In this document: in pieces, positions 43,893 to 52,756 of the stretch
How positions within the stretch are numbered: the stretch's first letter is position 1
Layout: each line of letters starts with the position of its first letter
Source: Bacteroidota bacterium
GTDB taxonomy: Bacteria; Bacteroidota; Bacteroidia; Chitinophagales; LD1
Length of the DNA: 64,000 nt
Assembly (NCBI GenBank): GCA_016722375.1
Contig: JADKJG010000005.1
Coordinates: 248,001 to 312,000 of the forward strand
Direction of reading: 5' to 3'
Program-made: the position numbers and the translations under genes
Notes under the pieces: model-generated
The model's database searches: none
What the model saw: only the letters and a program-made list of their open reading frames with translations
Told to the model about the DNA's origin: nothing

Positions 43893-45289
43893 TCAAATAT
43901 TCCCAACCATTGTCTTCGGGTCCACCCATTCCTCGAATTGTTCGGCGGTGAGGTAGCCCAGTTCAATGGCGGTTTCTTTCAGAGTCTTGCCACTTTTGTG
44001 GGCCGTCTGTGCGATTTCGGCAGCTTTGTAATAGCCGATTTTGGTGTTCAGCGCCGTTACCAGCATCAACGAATTGTTGAGGTTCCTTTTAATGTTCTCT
44101 TCAATCGGTTTGATACCCATAGCGCATTTGTCGTTGAACGACACACACACATCGCCGATGAGGCGCGCAGAATGAAGGAAGTTATAAATCATCACCGGTT
44201 TAAAAACATTCAGTTCAAAGTGACCGGTTGCTCCACCGATGTTGATGGCTACATCGTTGCCCAACACCTGTGCTGCCACCATCGTCATCGCCTCACATTG
44301 CGTAGGGTTCACTTTCCCTGGCATGATAGAAGAGCCGGGTTCGTTATCGGGAATATACAACTCGCCGATGCCGCAGCGCGGGCCGGATGCCAGCAAGCGA
44401 ATATCATTGGCGATCTTCATCATAGAACAAGCGACGGTTTTCAAGGCACCGTGTGTTTCTACAATAGCGTCATGCGCGGCGAGTGCTTCAAATTTATTTT
44501 CAGCAGTAACGAAAGGCAGCTTGGTGAGTTCAGCGATTTTATTTGCCACATTCACATCATAACCCGGTGGGGTATTAATGCCGGTACCGACTGCCGTGCC
44601 TCCCAAAGCCAGTTCGGCGAGATGGGGCAACGTATGCTCAATAGCTTTGATGCCGTGATTGAGTTGTGAAACATATCCGGATATTTCCTGACCCAGCGTC
44701 AGTGGGGTGGCATCCATCAAGTGTGTTCTTCCAATCTTCACCACACCCATAAACTCCTTGCTTTTCGCAGCGAGAGTATCTCTCAGTTTTCTAATTCCGG
44801 GGAGCGTGTTCTCCATTAGAATTTTGTACGCAGCAATGTGCATGGCCGTGGGAACGTATCGTTGGATGATTGTGATTTATTCACATCATCATTGGGATGT
44901 ACCATCTTTTTTTCGTCCGTCAACTTCCCGCCGTTCAGCACGTGAGCGCGGTAAGCGACTACTTCGTTCACGTTCATATTGCTCTGCGTTCCCGAACCGG
45001 TCTGCCAAACCACCAGCGGAAACTGGTCGTCTAATTTTCCTGCGAGGATTTCATCGCAGACTTTACCAATGAGGTCGCAGGTTTCTTTAGATAATACCCC
45101 CGCTTCAAAGTTGGTGAGTGCTGCTCCTTTTTTCAAGTAAGCGAAGGCAGCGATAATTTCTTTGGGCATCCTGTTAATGTCTTGCGCAATCTTAAAGTTA
45201 TCAATCGAGCGTTGTGTTTGTGCGCCCCAATAAACATTGGCGGGAACTTCCACTATTCCCATTGTGTCTTTTTCTTTTCTGAATTCCAT
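43893..45289 (-). pseudogene. fumC: fumarate hydratase class II, one frameshift
   Basis: Two frames give one FumC of about 465 aa: 44816-45289 (N-terminus; GSGTQSNMNVNE) and 43893-44843 (C-terminus, with signature GSSIMPGKVNPTQCEA). The break is at 44848-44855, where SSNDTFP should continue TAMHIAAYKIL. Adding one base in the TTCCC run on the minus strand repairs it. TCA-cycle enzyme converting fumarate to malate; as a central gene it is probably intact and this an assembly error. Confidence 0.88.
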
Positions 45290-45334
45290 ATTTACCGATT
45301 ATTTGGATTTATAATAATGACACAGATGCTACCA

Positions 45335-46117
45335 TCAATTGCCCTTAAAAGCAGCTTTGCGTTTCTCTAAAAATGCGGTAGTACCTTCGGCAAAATCGTT
45401 CGTAGCCGCACACTGACCGAAAAACTCAATTTCTTTATCAAATCCGTCAATGCCGCTCTTGAAGTGTGCGTAAACACTTTGAATCACCTGCGCCACCGCA
45501 AAAGGAGCCATAGAGGTAATCTTAACTATCAAAGCCCGGCAGATTTCGAGCAACTCAACGGTTTGCACTACATCATTTACCAAGCCCAGTCGTTCAGCCG
45601 TGGTAGCGTCAATAGTGTCAGCCGTCATCAGCATTTCTAATGCTTTTCCTTTCCCAATCAGTTGAGTTAAACGTTGCGTACCCCCGTATCCCGGAATCAA
45701 GCCCAATTTCACTTCCGGCTGCCCAAACTTGGCATTTTCACTCGCGATACGCAGGTGACAAGCCATAGCCAGTTCGCAACCACCACCTAAGGCGAAACCA
45801 TTCACGGCGGCAATAATGGGTTTACCGCTCATTTCAATCTTATTGAAAACATTATGACCCCTTCTGGCCAATGCTTTTCCCTGCTCTTCGTTCATCCCCT
45901 TGAATTCGGCAATGTCCGCACCGGCCACAAAAGATTTCGCTCCCTTGCCGGTGATAATGGCTCCTTTGATTTCCGGATTTGAATATACTTCATTCATGAC
46001 CTCGTCCAGTTCGTTAATCACTGCTTTATTCAGGGCATTGAGTTTGTCTTCCCGATTAATCGTGATGACAAAAACACCATCAGATAGTTCTGTCAGGAGC
46101 GTAGTGTACTTATTCAT
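45335..46117 (-). CDS. enoyl-CoA hydratase/isomerase (crotonase family)
   Basis: 260 aa. Oxyanion-hole segments FVAGADIAEFKGM and GFALGGGCELAMACHLRIA and catalytic-Glu region GQPEVKLGLIPGYGGTQRL are all present, so a true hydratase. Fatty acid oxidation or short-chain acyl-CoA metabolism. The B12-binding gene follows downstream on the same strand. Confidence 0.92.
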   Translation of the reverse strand: MNKYTTLLTELSDGVFVITINREDKLNALNKAVINELDEVMNEVYSNPEIKGAIITGKGAKSFVAGADIAEFKGMNEEQGKALARRGHNVFNKIEMSGKPIIAAVNGFALGGGCELAMACHLRIASENAKFGQPEVKLGLIPGYGGTQRLTQLIGKGKALEMLMTADTIDATTAERLGLVNDVVQTVELLEICRALIVKITSMAPFAVAQVIQSVYAHFKSGIDGFDKEIEFFGQCAATNDFAEGTTAFLEKRKAAFKGN

Positions 46118-46188
46118 GTAGCTAAAATTTGAGGTTGCAAATGTAAATAGCTGTGTGAAACAGCGAAATCTGTATTCAGATTATTTCA

Positions 46189-46596
46189 TCAGAAGTTCCG
46201 GTGTTCTTTCACCCAAAGGTTGATGTATCCCGAAATGGTAGCAGTAGGCGTTCCGGGAGGAAACAGTTCACCGCAGCCCTGAGCTCTCAGTTGTTTCATG
46301 TCGTCATCGGGAATGATGCCGCCACCTGTAAGTAACACATCATTCATCCCTCTTTCCTTCATCAGGGCAAGCACTTTGGGGAAAATCGTATTGTGTGCTC
46401 CTGAAAGAATGCTGATGCCAATGACATCCACATCTTCCTGCAAAGCAGAGTTCACCACCATTTCAGGAGTTTGGCGCAAGCCGGTATAAATCACCTCCAT
46501 GCCTGCGTCACGCAGAGAGGAAGCAATCACTTTAGCTCCGCGGTCATGACCGTCGAGTCCTACTTTTGCCACTAAGATTCTGATAGGTCTTTTCAT
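46189..46596 (-). CDS. stand-alone B12-binding protein (methylmalonyl-CoA mutase C-terminal domain type)
   Basis: 135 aa consisting only of a cobalamin-binding Rossmann-like domain: KVGLDGHDRGAKVIASSLRD carries the DxHxxG motif whose His replaces dimethylbenzimidazole, followed by ISILSGAH and TGGGIIPDDD. Such small subunits pair with separate mutase large subunits (mcmA1/mcmA2 arrangement). The large subunit is not in the window. Confidence 0.88.
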   Translation of the reverse strand: MKRPIRILVAKVGLDGHDRGAKVIASSLRDAGMEVIYTGLRQTPEMVVNSALQEDVDVIGISILSGAHNTIFPKVLALMKERGMNDVLLTGGGIIPDDDMKQLRAQGCGELFPPGTPTATISGYINLWVKEHRNF

Positions 46597-46656
46597 GTAT
46601 GCAGAATAAAAAACAGGACAGGAATAGTTTAATTTCTCCTGCCCTGTCCACTTATA

Positions 46657-47001
46657 TTAATAGTCGTCGTCAGAACCACGGCTGCCGCCGCCGTAATCAT
46701 CGTCGTCATTTTCTCCGAAGTCATCAAACCCTTCAAAGTCTTCCTCATCATAATCATCCTTGCTCGAAGCCTTTCGTCCTTTACCGGTTGAACGCTTTTC
46801 GATGATGTCATCAAATTCTTCCATTCCCTCCATGGACTGGATTTCATCAGCAGAAGGTTCAGCCTCCGTCTCTTCCTCACTGGCAACGACTAACTCGTCC
46901 TCTTCTTCTTCGTCATCATCCTCCTCTTTCTTTTTTGCTTTAGCGCCTTTCTTCTTTAGGGGTTTTTCTTCCTCCTCTTTTTTAGGTTTTTTACTTGGCA
47001 T
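46657..47001 (-). CDS. highly charged low-complexity protein
   Basis: 114 aa: Lys/Glu-rich start (KKPKKEEEEKPLKKKG), central acidic block, C-terminal Asp/Gly/Tyr-rich tail ending in DDDY. Almost certainly disordered. Gene integrity is supported by the clean start and stop and by its place just downstream of gltX on the same strand. No function known; nucleic-acid or ribosome association would be guesswork. Confidence 0.65.
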   Translation of the reverse strand: MPSKKPKKEEEEKPLKKKGAKAKKKEEDDDEEEEDELVVASEEETEAEPSADEIQSMEGMEEFDDIIEKRSTGKGRKASSKDDYDEEDFEGFDDFGENDDDDYGGGSRGSDDDY

Positions 47002-47088
47002 AGCTTTGCGATTTTTATTGTTTGATACGTTTTGCGATGTAAATTTAATAGTTCTCTATTTTGAATCACAATTTTTTTTCGAAAGGAC

Positions 47089-48639
47089 TTAGCCCTGCAA
47101 AGAATCAAAATAGTCCAGAGACTTCTTTAAGCGATCTACAGAGCGCTCTTTCCCCAGCAGGTGCATCATATCAAACACCGGAGGCCCCTGCATGGTTCCC
47201 GCCAAAGCAAGACGCAGGATAGGCATCACTTCTCCCGCCTTCATCCCAATAGTTGCGATTGCCTCCTTCACCGTTTTCTCTATCGAAGCCACATCAAATT
47301 CCGGGACACTATCAATAGCCGAAACTATCTGATTAAATTTCTCGCGATTTGATTGGACATATTTCTTTTTCGCCGTTTCGGTGTCATATTCTTTGATGTC
47401 CTCAAAAAAATAATAGCCTATTTCCAACAGGTCATTGATAAAAGTGGCCCGCTCTTTCATCAGGCGGCAGAATTCTTTCACAAATTCTAAATCGAAGGGA
47501 TAGCCTTTAGTAATCACCTGATCTTTGATGGCTAAGGCCAGTTCCTCATCCGGTTTGGCTTTCAGATATTGATGATTGAACCACTTTGCTTTTTCAAAAT
47601 CAAAACGGGCACCGGCCTTGTGTACTTTCTCCAGCGAAAACAATTGAATCAATTCTTCTTTGTTCATCATTTCTTTATCTCCTCCCGGATTCCAGCCGAG
47701 CAGAGAAAGAAAATTGATAAAGGCTTCGGGAAAAAATCCGCGCTCGCGGTAACCGGTGGATGTTTCTTTGGTTGCGGGATCGGTCCAGTTCAGGGCAAAA
47801 GAAGGAAAGCCTAGGCGGTCGCCATCGCGCTTGCTCAGTTTTCCATTTCCATCCGGTTTCAAAATCAAAGAGAGATGCGCAAACTTCGGCATCGAATCTT
47901 CAATCTTCAAAGCACGATATAACAGCACATGCAGCGGCGCAGAACTCAGCCATTCTTCCCCGCGAATCACATGCGTAATCTCCATCAAATAATCATCTGC
48001 CACATTCGCCAAATGATAGGTGGGCATGCCATCGCTTTTGAACAAAACTTTATCGTCTAACTGTGAAGTATTAAAGGTCACCCAATCGCGGATTTCATCG
48101 TGAAACTTCACCTCTTCATTGCGCGGCATCATAAACCGGATGACATAAGGGTCTCCGTTTTTCAAGCGGCGTTCTGTTTCATCATGCGGCAGCGTGATTG
48201 AATTTTTCATGTATGCCCGCGTCACGGAATTATAGGACGGATTCGGAACGCCCTGTGCCTGCATGTTGGCGCGCATCTGTTCCAAATCTTCGGCGGTATC
48301 AAAAGCGTAATAGGCGTTGCCGCTGGCAATCAGTTTGTCGGCAAACTCGCGGTACAAATGCTTGCGCTCGCTCTGGCGATAAGGCGCATGAAGACCATCG
48401 CCAAAACCTACCCCTTCATTTGGCTCGATGCCGCACCACTTCAAGGACTCTATAATATACTGCTCGGCGCCGGGCACAAAACGGTTCTGGTCGGTGTCTT
48501 CAATCCGCAAAATAAAATCGCCGCCCTGTTGTTTTGCCAATAGGTAATTATACAAGGCCGTGCGGATGCCGCCCATGTGCAGCGGGCCGGTGGGGCTGGG
48601 TGCAAAACGCACTCTTACTTTTCTGTTCATCTTCTCCAT
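47089..48639 (-). CDS. gltX: glutamyl-tRNA synthetase
   Basis: 516 aa. Class I synthetase with HIGH-type motif (PSPTGPLHMGG, about residues 14-24) and KMSKS-type motif (KLSKRDGDR, about 268). Charges tRNA-Glu. A second Met three codons in (MNRKVRVRFAP) is an equally good start. Confidence 0.96.
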   Translation of the reverse strand: MEKMNRKVRVRFAPSPTGPLHMGGIRTALYNYLLAKQQGGDFILRIEDTDQNRFVPGAEQYIIESLKWCGIEPNEGVGFGDGLHAPYRQSERKHLYREFADKLIASGNAYYAFDTAEDLEQMRANMQAQGVPNPSYNSVTRAYMKNSITLPHDETERRLKNGDPYVIRFMMPRNEEVKFHDEIRDWVTFNTSQLDDKVLFKSDGMPTYHLANVADDYLMEITHVIRGEEWLSSAPLHVLLYRALKIEDSMPKFAHLSLILKPDGNGKLSKRDGDRLGFPSFALNWTDPATKETSTGYRERGFFPEAFINFLSLLGWNPGGDKEMMNKEELIQLFSLEKVHKAGARFDFEKAKWFNHQYLKAKPDEELALAIKDQVITKGYPFDLEFVKEFCRLMKERATFINDLLEIGYYFFEDIKEYDTETAKKKYVQSNREKFNQIVSAIDSVPEFDVASIEKTVKEAIATIGMKAGEVMPILRLALAGTMQGPPVFDMMHLLGKERSVDRLKKSLDYFDSLQG

Positions 48640-48737
48640 AAAAATCGTGGGGAGCGAAATTAGTTTTTGTTGCTAAACGCTATACCATTAAGCCTTTTCA
48701 GGTTTTATAAATAAGGAAAGTCTTGACTAAGCTGTCC

Positions 48738-48802
48738 AAGTGCAAATCTCCAGACTTGCATTCATTAGTTCTTCCAAGTGGGATTCGCAACACGTGGAAG
48801 AG
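48738..48802. repeat. double-hairpin extragenic palindrome
   Basis: TGCAAATCT-CC-AGACTTGCA (48741-48760) and CTTCCAAGTG/CACGTGGAAG (48771-48800) form two adjacent imperfect hairpins upstream of gltX. Looks like a REP-type extragenic element. The remaining part of 48640-48953 has no gene. Confidence 0.45.
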
Positions 48803-48953
48803 CGGGTCAGATAATAATCGTCCCCCCGTAGCGTCTCATTTTTCAATAAATATAAATGTAAAAAGGACTCTGTGCTATGTTTTTTGCTCTTTCATTTTCG
48901 CACAGTCCCGAAGCGGAGAATCTGCGGCGGAAGATAAAATCACTTTTTTTTAA

Positions 48954-49205
48954 AAAGCAGCTTCTCAGCTATCTTGCACACTTCTTGACAAGAAGTGCAC
49001 ACATTGCGTGCTATCTCGCGCTGATTTAGTGCGAATGTGTGCATGTTTAGCGAAGACATGCACACATCTTCACTAAACCTGCACACTTCTTGTCTAAACA
49101 TGCACATGTTTAGTGCTAACCTGCCCACTTCTTGTCAAGAAGTGCACACATTCGCTTGCAATGTGCACGCATTCGCTGAAGATGTGTGCTGCTTTTGTAA
49201 AAAGC
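48954..49205. repeat. 21-nt degenerate tandem array D (12 units)
   Basis: Twelve units of exactly 21 nt with no indel, consensus TGCACACTTCTTGnCAAGAAG. It is very rich in dyads: CACTTCTT-GAC-AAGAAGTG, CACTTCTTG-T-CAAGAAGTG and CTAAACATG-CA-CATGTTTAG. The terminal units are related as imperfect inverted repeats (AAAAAGCAGCTT, about 48951-48962; AAGCTGTTTTT, 49202-49212). CTTCTTGACAAGAAG (48981-48995) is shared with array C. Lies between divergent gltX and the deacetylase gene; frames on both strands are open only because of the period. Confidence 0.92.
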
Positions 49206-49355
49206 TGTTTTTCCCCCTTTATATCAGTGACGAATTGGCGAATTTGCTGCCAAATTGGCTGAAAATTCGTTTTCTATCCTCTTGTAAAAATTCGGTAGTT
49301 CACCCCACTTAAAAAACGTGGTAAATTCTTAAAGCGATTCTTTTTCCTTTGCGGC

Positions 49356-49997
49356 ATGTTAGATGCCTTGCTTTTCACCAAAACCCCATCCCTACTCAGC
49401 GCGGTGTATCGGGAGTGTTTGTGGAAAGTAAAGACGAAAGAAAAAAATCTCTACCTCACCTTTGATGATGGACCGATACCGGAAATCACTCCTTTTGTTT
49501 TAGATGAATTGAAAAAGTGGAATGCGAAAGCAACGTTCTTTTGCATCGGGAAAAATGTGGCGGTACATCCTGAATTGTTTCAGCGGATAATAGATGAAGG
49601 ACATACCATCGGCAATCACAGCTACGACCATTTGAATGGCTGGAATTATTCTGATAAAGAATATTTCGAGAGTATAGAAAAATGTAGTGAAACCCTTTCT
49701 GCCAACTGCGAACTGCCAACTGTCAACTTGTTCCGTCCTCCTTATGGAAAACTAAAACCTTCACAATATTGGTTTTTGAAGGGGCGATATAAGTTGGTGA
49801 TGTGGGATGTGTTGAGTTTTGATTTTGATTTAACGATGGCGGAAGAAAAAGTGTTGTGGAATGTTTTGAAGAATGCCGAAGAAGGTTCCATCGTGGTATT
49901 TCACGACAGCCTGAAAGCGAAATCAAAGGTGGAGTTTGCGCTGCCGAAAGTGTTGGAGCATTTTGCCGCCAAAGGATTTAAGTTTGAAAAATTATGA
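49356..49997 (+). CDS. polysaccharide deacetylase family protein (NodB domain)
   Basis: 213 aa. NodB motifs: LTFDDGP (catalytic Asp and metal Asp), GHTIGNHSYDH (metal His pair), RPPYGKLKPSQ and a final FHDS. Removes acetyl groups from N-acetylated sugars of peptidoglycan or capsule. No clear signal peptide. Between motifs 2 and 3 the segment SANCELPTVN comes from an in-frame repeat (see 49700-49730). tatD overlaps its stop by 4 nt. Confidence 0.9.
   Translation: MLDALLFTKTPSLLSAVYRECLWKVKTKEKNLYLTFDDGPIPEITPFVLDELKKWNAKATFFCIGKNVAVHPELFQRIIDEGHTIGNHSYDHLNGWNYSDKEYFESIEKCSETLSANCELPTVNLFRPPYGKLKPSQYWFLKGRYKLVMWDVLSFDFDLTMAEEKVLWNVLKNAEEGSIVVFHDSLKAKSKVEFALPKVLEHFAAKGFKFEKL
49700..49730 (+). 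repeat. CCAACTG-type microrepeat within the deacetylase gene
   Basis: TCTGCCAACTGCGAACTGCC and the following AACTGTCAACTT are three tandem copies of a GCCAACT-like 9-12 nt unit, encoding SANCELPTVN. A related block lies 420 nt downstream in tatD. Confidence 0.6.
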
Positions 49998-50767
49998 GCC
50001 TGATTGATACCCATTGCCATTTATATCTCGAAGACTTTGATGCGGATTTGAAAACCGTAATCGAAAGAGCAGAACAAAACGGAGTTAATAAGATATTTCT
50101 CCCTGCAATAGATACAGGTACGCATGAAAGGCTATTGAAACTCTGCCAACTGTCAGCGGCTAACTGCCAACTCTTCCCCATGATGGGTTTGCATCCTTGC
50201 AGTGTGAAAGAAAATTTTGAAGAAGAATTAAAAGTAGTGGAACAATATCTCGACCGGGGAAAGTTTTATGCTATCGGCGAAATCGGTTTGGATTATTACT
50301 GGGATTTAAGTTTCAAGGAACAACAAATTATCGCTTTTGAAAGGCAGATAGAATGGTCGGTGAACAGAAACCTTCCCGTTGCGATTCATAGCCGCAACTC
50401 GACCGGAGATTGTATTGAAATCGTCCGAAAGTTTGGCGGAAAAGCCAAAGGAATTTTTCATTGTTTCGGAGGAACGCTGGAACAGGCGCGCGAAATTATT
50501 GATTTAGGAATGTACATGGGAATCGGCGGTGTGGTTACTTACAAGAAGACTGATTTAAGAGAAACACTACTTGAAGTTGGTTTGGATAATGTCGTTCTCG
50601 AAACCGATGCGCCTTACCTAACACCCGTTCCTCATCGGGGAAAACGAAATGAGCCAGCCCATATAAAACTCATTTGTGCCGCCATTGCCGATGCTCTTGG
50701 AAGGAGTTTTGAAGAGGTGGCAGAGATAACGACGAAGAATGCTTTGAAGGTTTTTCAATTGAATTGA
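49994..50767 (+). CDS. tatD: TatD family metal-dependent deoxyribonuclease
   Basis: 257 aa TIM-barrel metalloenzyme. DTHCHLYLEDFD (metal HxH), EIGLDYYWD (metal Glu), HSRNS, FHCFGG and ETDAPYLTP are all family boxes. Probably 3'-5' DNase/RNase of DNA repair or quality control. The segment LCQLSAANCQLFP in its first third is coded by a CCAACTG-type repeat (50142-50172), about ten residues more than needed there. Confidence 0.93.
   Translation: MSLIDTHCHLYLEDFDADLKTVIERAEQNGVNKIFLPAIDTGTHERLLKLCQLSAANCQLFPMMGLHPCSVKENFEEELKVVEQYLDRGKFYAIGEIGLDYYWDLSFKEQQIIAFERQIEWSVNRNLPVAIHSRNSTGDCIEIVRKFGGKAKGIFHCFGGTLEQAREIIDLGMYMGIGGVVTYKKTDLRETLLEVGLDNVVLETDAPYLTPVPHRGKRNEPAHIKLICAAIADALGRSFEEVAEITTKNALKVFQLN
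50142..50172 (+). repeat. CCAACTG-type microrepeat within tatD
   Basis: TCTGCCAACTGTCAGCGGCT followed by AACTGCCAACT, encoding CQLSAANCQL. Same repeat family as 49700-49730. Confidence 0.6.
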
Positions 50768-50786
50768 TAAATTCGCACCCCACTTT

Positions 50787-50871
50787 AGAGAGTTGTCCGA
50801 GTGGCTTAAGGAGCACGCTTGGAAAGCGTGTATACCGCAAGGTATCGAGGGTTCGAATCCCTCACTCTCTG
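50787..50871 (+). tRNA. tRNA-Ser (anticodon GGA)
   Basis: Acceptor stem AGAGAGT/ACTCTCT, anticodon loop TTGGAAA in stem CACGC/GCGTG, long variable arm (ATACCGCAAGGTAT), T arm GAGGG-TTCGAAT-CCCTC, discriminator G. CCA is not encoded in full. Reads UCC/UCU codons. Confidence 0.95.
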
Positions 50872-50881
50872 CAAACACCCA

Positions 50882-50968
50882 GGAAAGATGCCAGAGCGGT
50901 TGAATGGGTCAGTCTCGAAAACTGTTGTACTCGTAAGGGTACCGAGGGTTCGAATCCCTCTCTTTCCG
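50882..50968 (+). tRNA. tRNA-Ser (anticodon CGA)
   Basis: Acceptor stem GGAAAGA/TCTTTCC, anticodon loop CTCGAAA (CGA at 50916-50918), long variable arm, T arm GAGGG-TTCGAAT-CCCTC, discriminator G. Ten nt after the first tRNA-Ser, probably cotranscribed. Reads UCG. Confidence 0.94.
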
Positions 50969-51012
50969 CAACCTACCTTTCTCTGAATTTTTACCTTTAT
51001 TAAAATTCTTTT

Positions 51013-51702
51013 ATGGCACACGAGGAAAAACATTTTGAAAGTCCTGATTTTGTAAAGGATATTGTCATTGGAATGGCCGATGGTCTCACCGTGCCTTTTG
51101 CCTTAGCCGCCGGACTAAGCGGGGCAGTAGATTCAAGCACTATTATTGTTACTGCGGGCATTGCAGAAATTGCGGCCGGAAGCATTGCCATGGGGTTGGG
51201 AGGATATTTGGCCGGAAAGACCGAAGTTGATCATTATGCTTCGGAAGAAGCCCGTGAATATTTAGAGATAGAAGAATATCCTGAAAAGGAAAAAGCAGAA
51301 GTGATGGAAGTGCTTCAGGAATTTGGAGTCACGGAAGCGTCCAGCCGAAGCATCACGGAGGAAATGGCCAAGGACAAAGACAAGTGGGTCAAGTTTATGA
51401 TGCGGTTTGAATTAGGATTAGAAAAGCCGAACGAAAAGCGAGCAGCGCAGAGTGCTCGCAACATCGGATTGGCGTATATCGCTGGTGGGTTGGTCCCACT
51501 TGCCCCCTATTTTTTTGACAAGGATTCCACACAAGCACTTTATATATCGTTAGGGCTCACCCTGATTGCACTGTTTGTTTTCGGTTTTCTGAAAGCCAAA
51601 GCCATTGGACAGCCGCCGCTCAACGGAGCCGTTAAAACAACTTTAATCGGAGCGCTTGCCGCAGGTGCCGCATTTGGCTTGGCCAAACTTATTCAGGCTT
51701 AG
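51013..51702 (+). CDS. VIT1/CCC1 family metal transporter
   Basis: 229 aa. IVIGMADGLTVPFALAAGLSGA is the family's first-helix signature. Five predicted membrane helices, with a long acidic cytoplasmic insert (about 75-150; EYLEIEEYPEKEKAEV) that in this family binds Fe or Mn. Iron/manganese export from the cytoplasm. Starts 44 nt after the tRNA pair. Confidence 0.9.
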   Translation: MAHEEKHFESPDFVKDIVIGMADGLTVPFALAAGLSGAVDSSTIIVTAGIAEIAAGSIAMGLGGYLAGKTEVDHYASEEAREYLEIEEYPEKEKAEVMEVLQEFGVTEASSRSITEEMAKDKDKWVKFMMRFELGLEKPNEKRAAQSARNIGLAYIAGGLVPLAPYFFDKDSTQALYISLGLTLIALFVFGFLKAKAIGQPPLNGAVKTTLIGALAAGAAFGLAKLIQA

Positions 51703-51710
51703 CAAAATTT

Positions 51711-51718
51711 TATTTTTG
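51711..51718 (+). promoter_or_regulatory. -7 promoter element before the agmatinase-like gene
   Basis: TATTTTTG matches TAnnTTTG exactly and lies 18 nt before the ATG at 51737, giving a very short leader. No clear -33 TTG at the right distance. Confidence 0.5.
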
Positions 51719-51736
51719 CCGCTTAAGAAAAACGAT

Positions 51737-52756
51737 ATGAGCCATACAGACTTTAATCCAAACAACCCCGGTACTGCTGACAGTAATGTATTCGGACTAC
51801 CATACAGTATGGATGAAGCCCAACTTATTTTGCTTCCCGTTCCTTGGGAGGCTACGGTGTCTTATGGAGCCGGAACCGTCAAAGGGCCTGAAGCCATCTT
51901 TGAAGCATCCAAACAGATTGACTTATTCCATCCGTTAGTTAAGGAGGTATGGAAAAAGAAGATAGCAATGGATGAGATTTCTACCAAGATGGGTAAGCTA
52001 AGCACCGAATCTCGGAAGAAGGTAAAGAAGATTATTGCACAGATCACCGCGGGAAAGAAGATAGACAAGCAACTGCAAAAGGAGGTGAATGAGGCTTGCT
52101 CAAACATGGTTGATGAAGTAGAGTCGCGAGCGGAAAAACTTCTGAATAAGGGAAAAGCAGTTGCCGGATTAGGCGGCGATCACAGTACTCCGCTTGGATT
52201 GTTGCGGGCACTTTCCAAAAAGAAGAAGTTTGGAATCTTGCATATAGATGCCCATTGCGATTTGCGAAAAGCTTATGAAGGATTTGATTTTTCTCATGCT
52301 TCTATCATGTATAATGCAATGCAGTTGAAAAATATTCAATCACTAACGCAAGTAGGAATCAGAGATTATTGCGAAGAAGAAGTGGAATACATCAATTCTT
52401 CCAAAGAAAGAGTGAAAGTGTTTTTTGACCGTGAGAATCAGGCACATAAGCTGAAGGGAGGGAACTGGGATGAGATTTGCAAAAAGATTATCGCCACCCT
52501 CCCCGAAAATGTTTTCATCAGTTTCGATATTGACGGACTGACTCCTGATTTATGTCCGCATACCGGGACACCGGTTCCGGGTGGATTGAGCTTTGCGGAA
52601 GCCTCTTATTTATTAGAGCAGGTAGCCTTGAAAAGAAATATTATCAGTTTCGACCTCAATGAAGTTTCTCCCCGCGAAGATGAATGGGATGCCAACGTAG
52701 GAGCGCGTATGCTCTTTCAGCTTTGCTGTGCCTATTTTATCAGTGAAAAGGGGTAG
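51737..52756 (+). CDS. agmatinase/arginase (ureohydrolase) family protein
   Basis: 339 aa from the ATG at 51737, which sits right after a -7 element; the frame is open 27 codons further into the preceding gene. Binuclear Mn ligands: GGDHST, HIDAHCDLR, and SFDIDGLTPDLCPHTGTP. Hydrolyses a guanidino substrate; agmatine is the family default, but the lysine-rich insert around residues 75-115 is unusual and the substrate uncertain. Confidence 0.88.
   Translation: MSHTDFNPNNPGTADSNVFGLPYSMDEAQLILLPVPWEATVSYGAGTVKGPEAIFEASKQIDLFHPLVKEVWKKKIAMDEISTKMGKLSTESRKKVKKIIAQITAGKKIDKQLQKEVNEACSNMVDEVESRAEKLLNKGKAVAGLGGDHSTPLGLLRALSKKKKFGILHIDAHCDLRKAYEGFDFSHASIMYNAMQLKNIQSLTQVGIRDYCEEEVEYINSSKERVKVFFDRENQAHKLKGGNWDEICKKIIATLPENVFISFDIDGLTPDLCPHTGTPVPGGLSFAEASYLLEQVALKRNIISFDLNEVSPREDEWDANVGARMLFQLCCAYFISEKG

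Noticed and set aside
46599..47092. plus-strand frames antisense to the charged protein
   Set aside because: Serine-rich shadows of the Asp/Glu codons on the minus strand.
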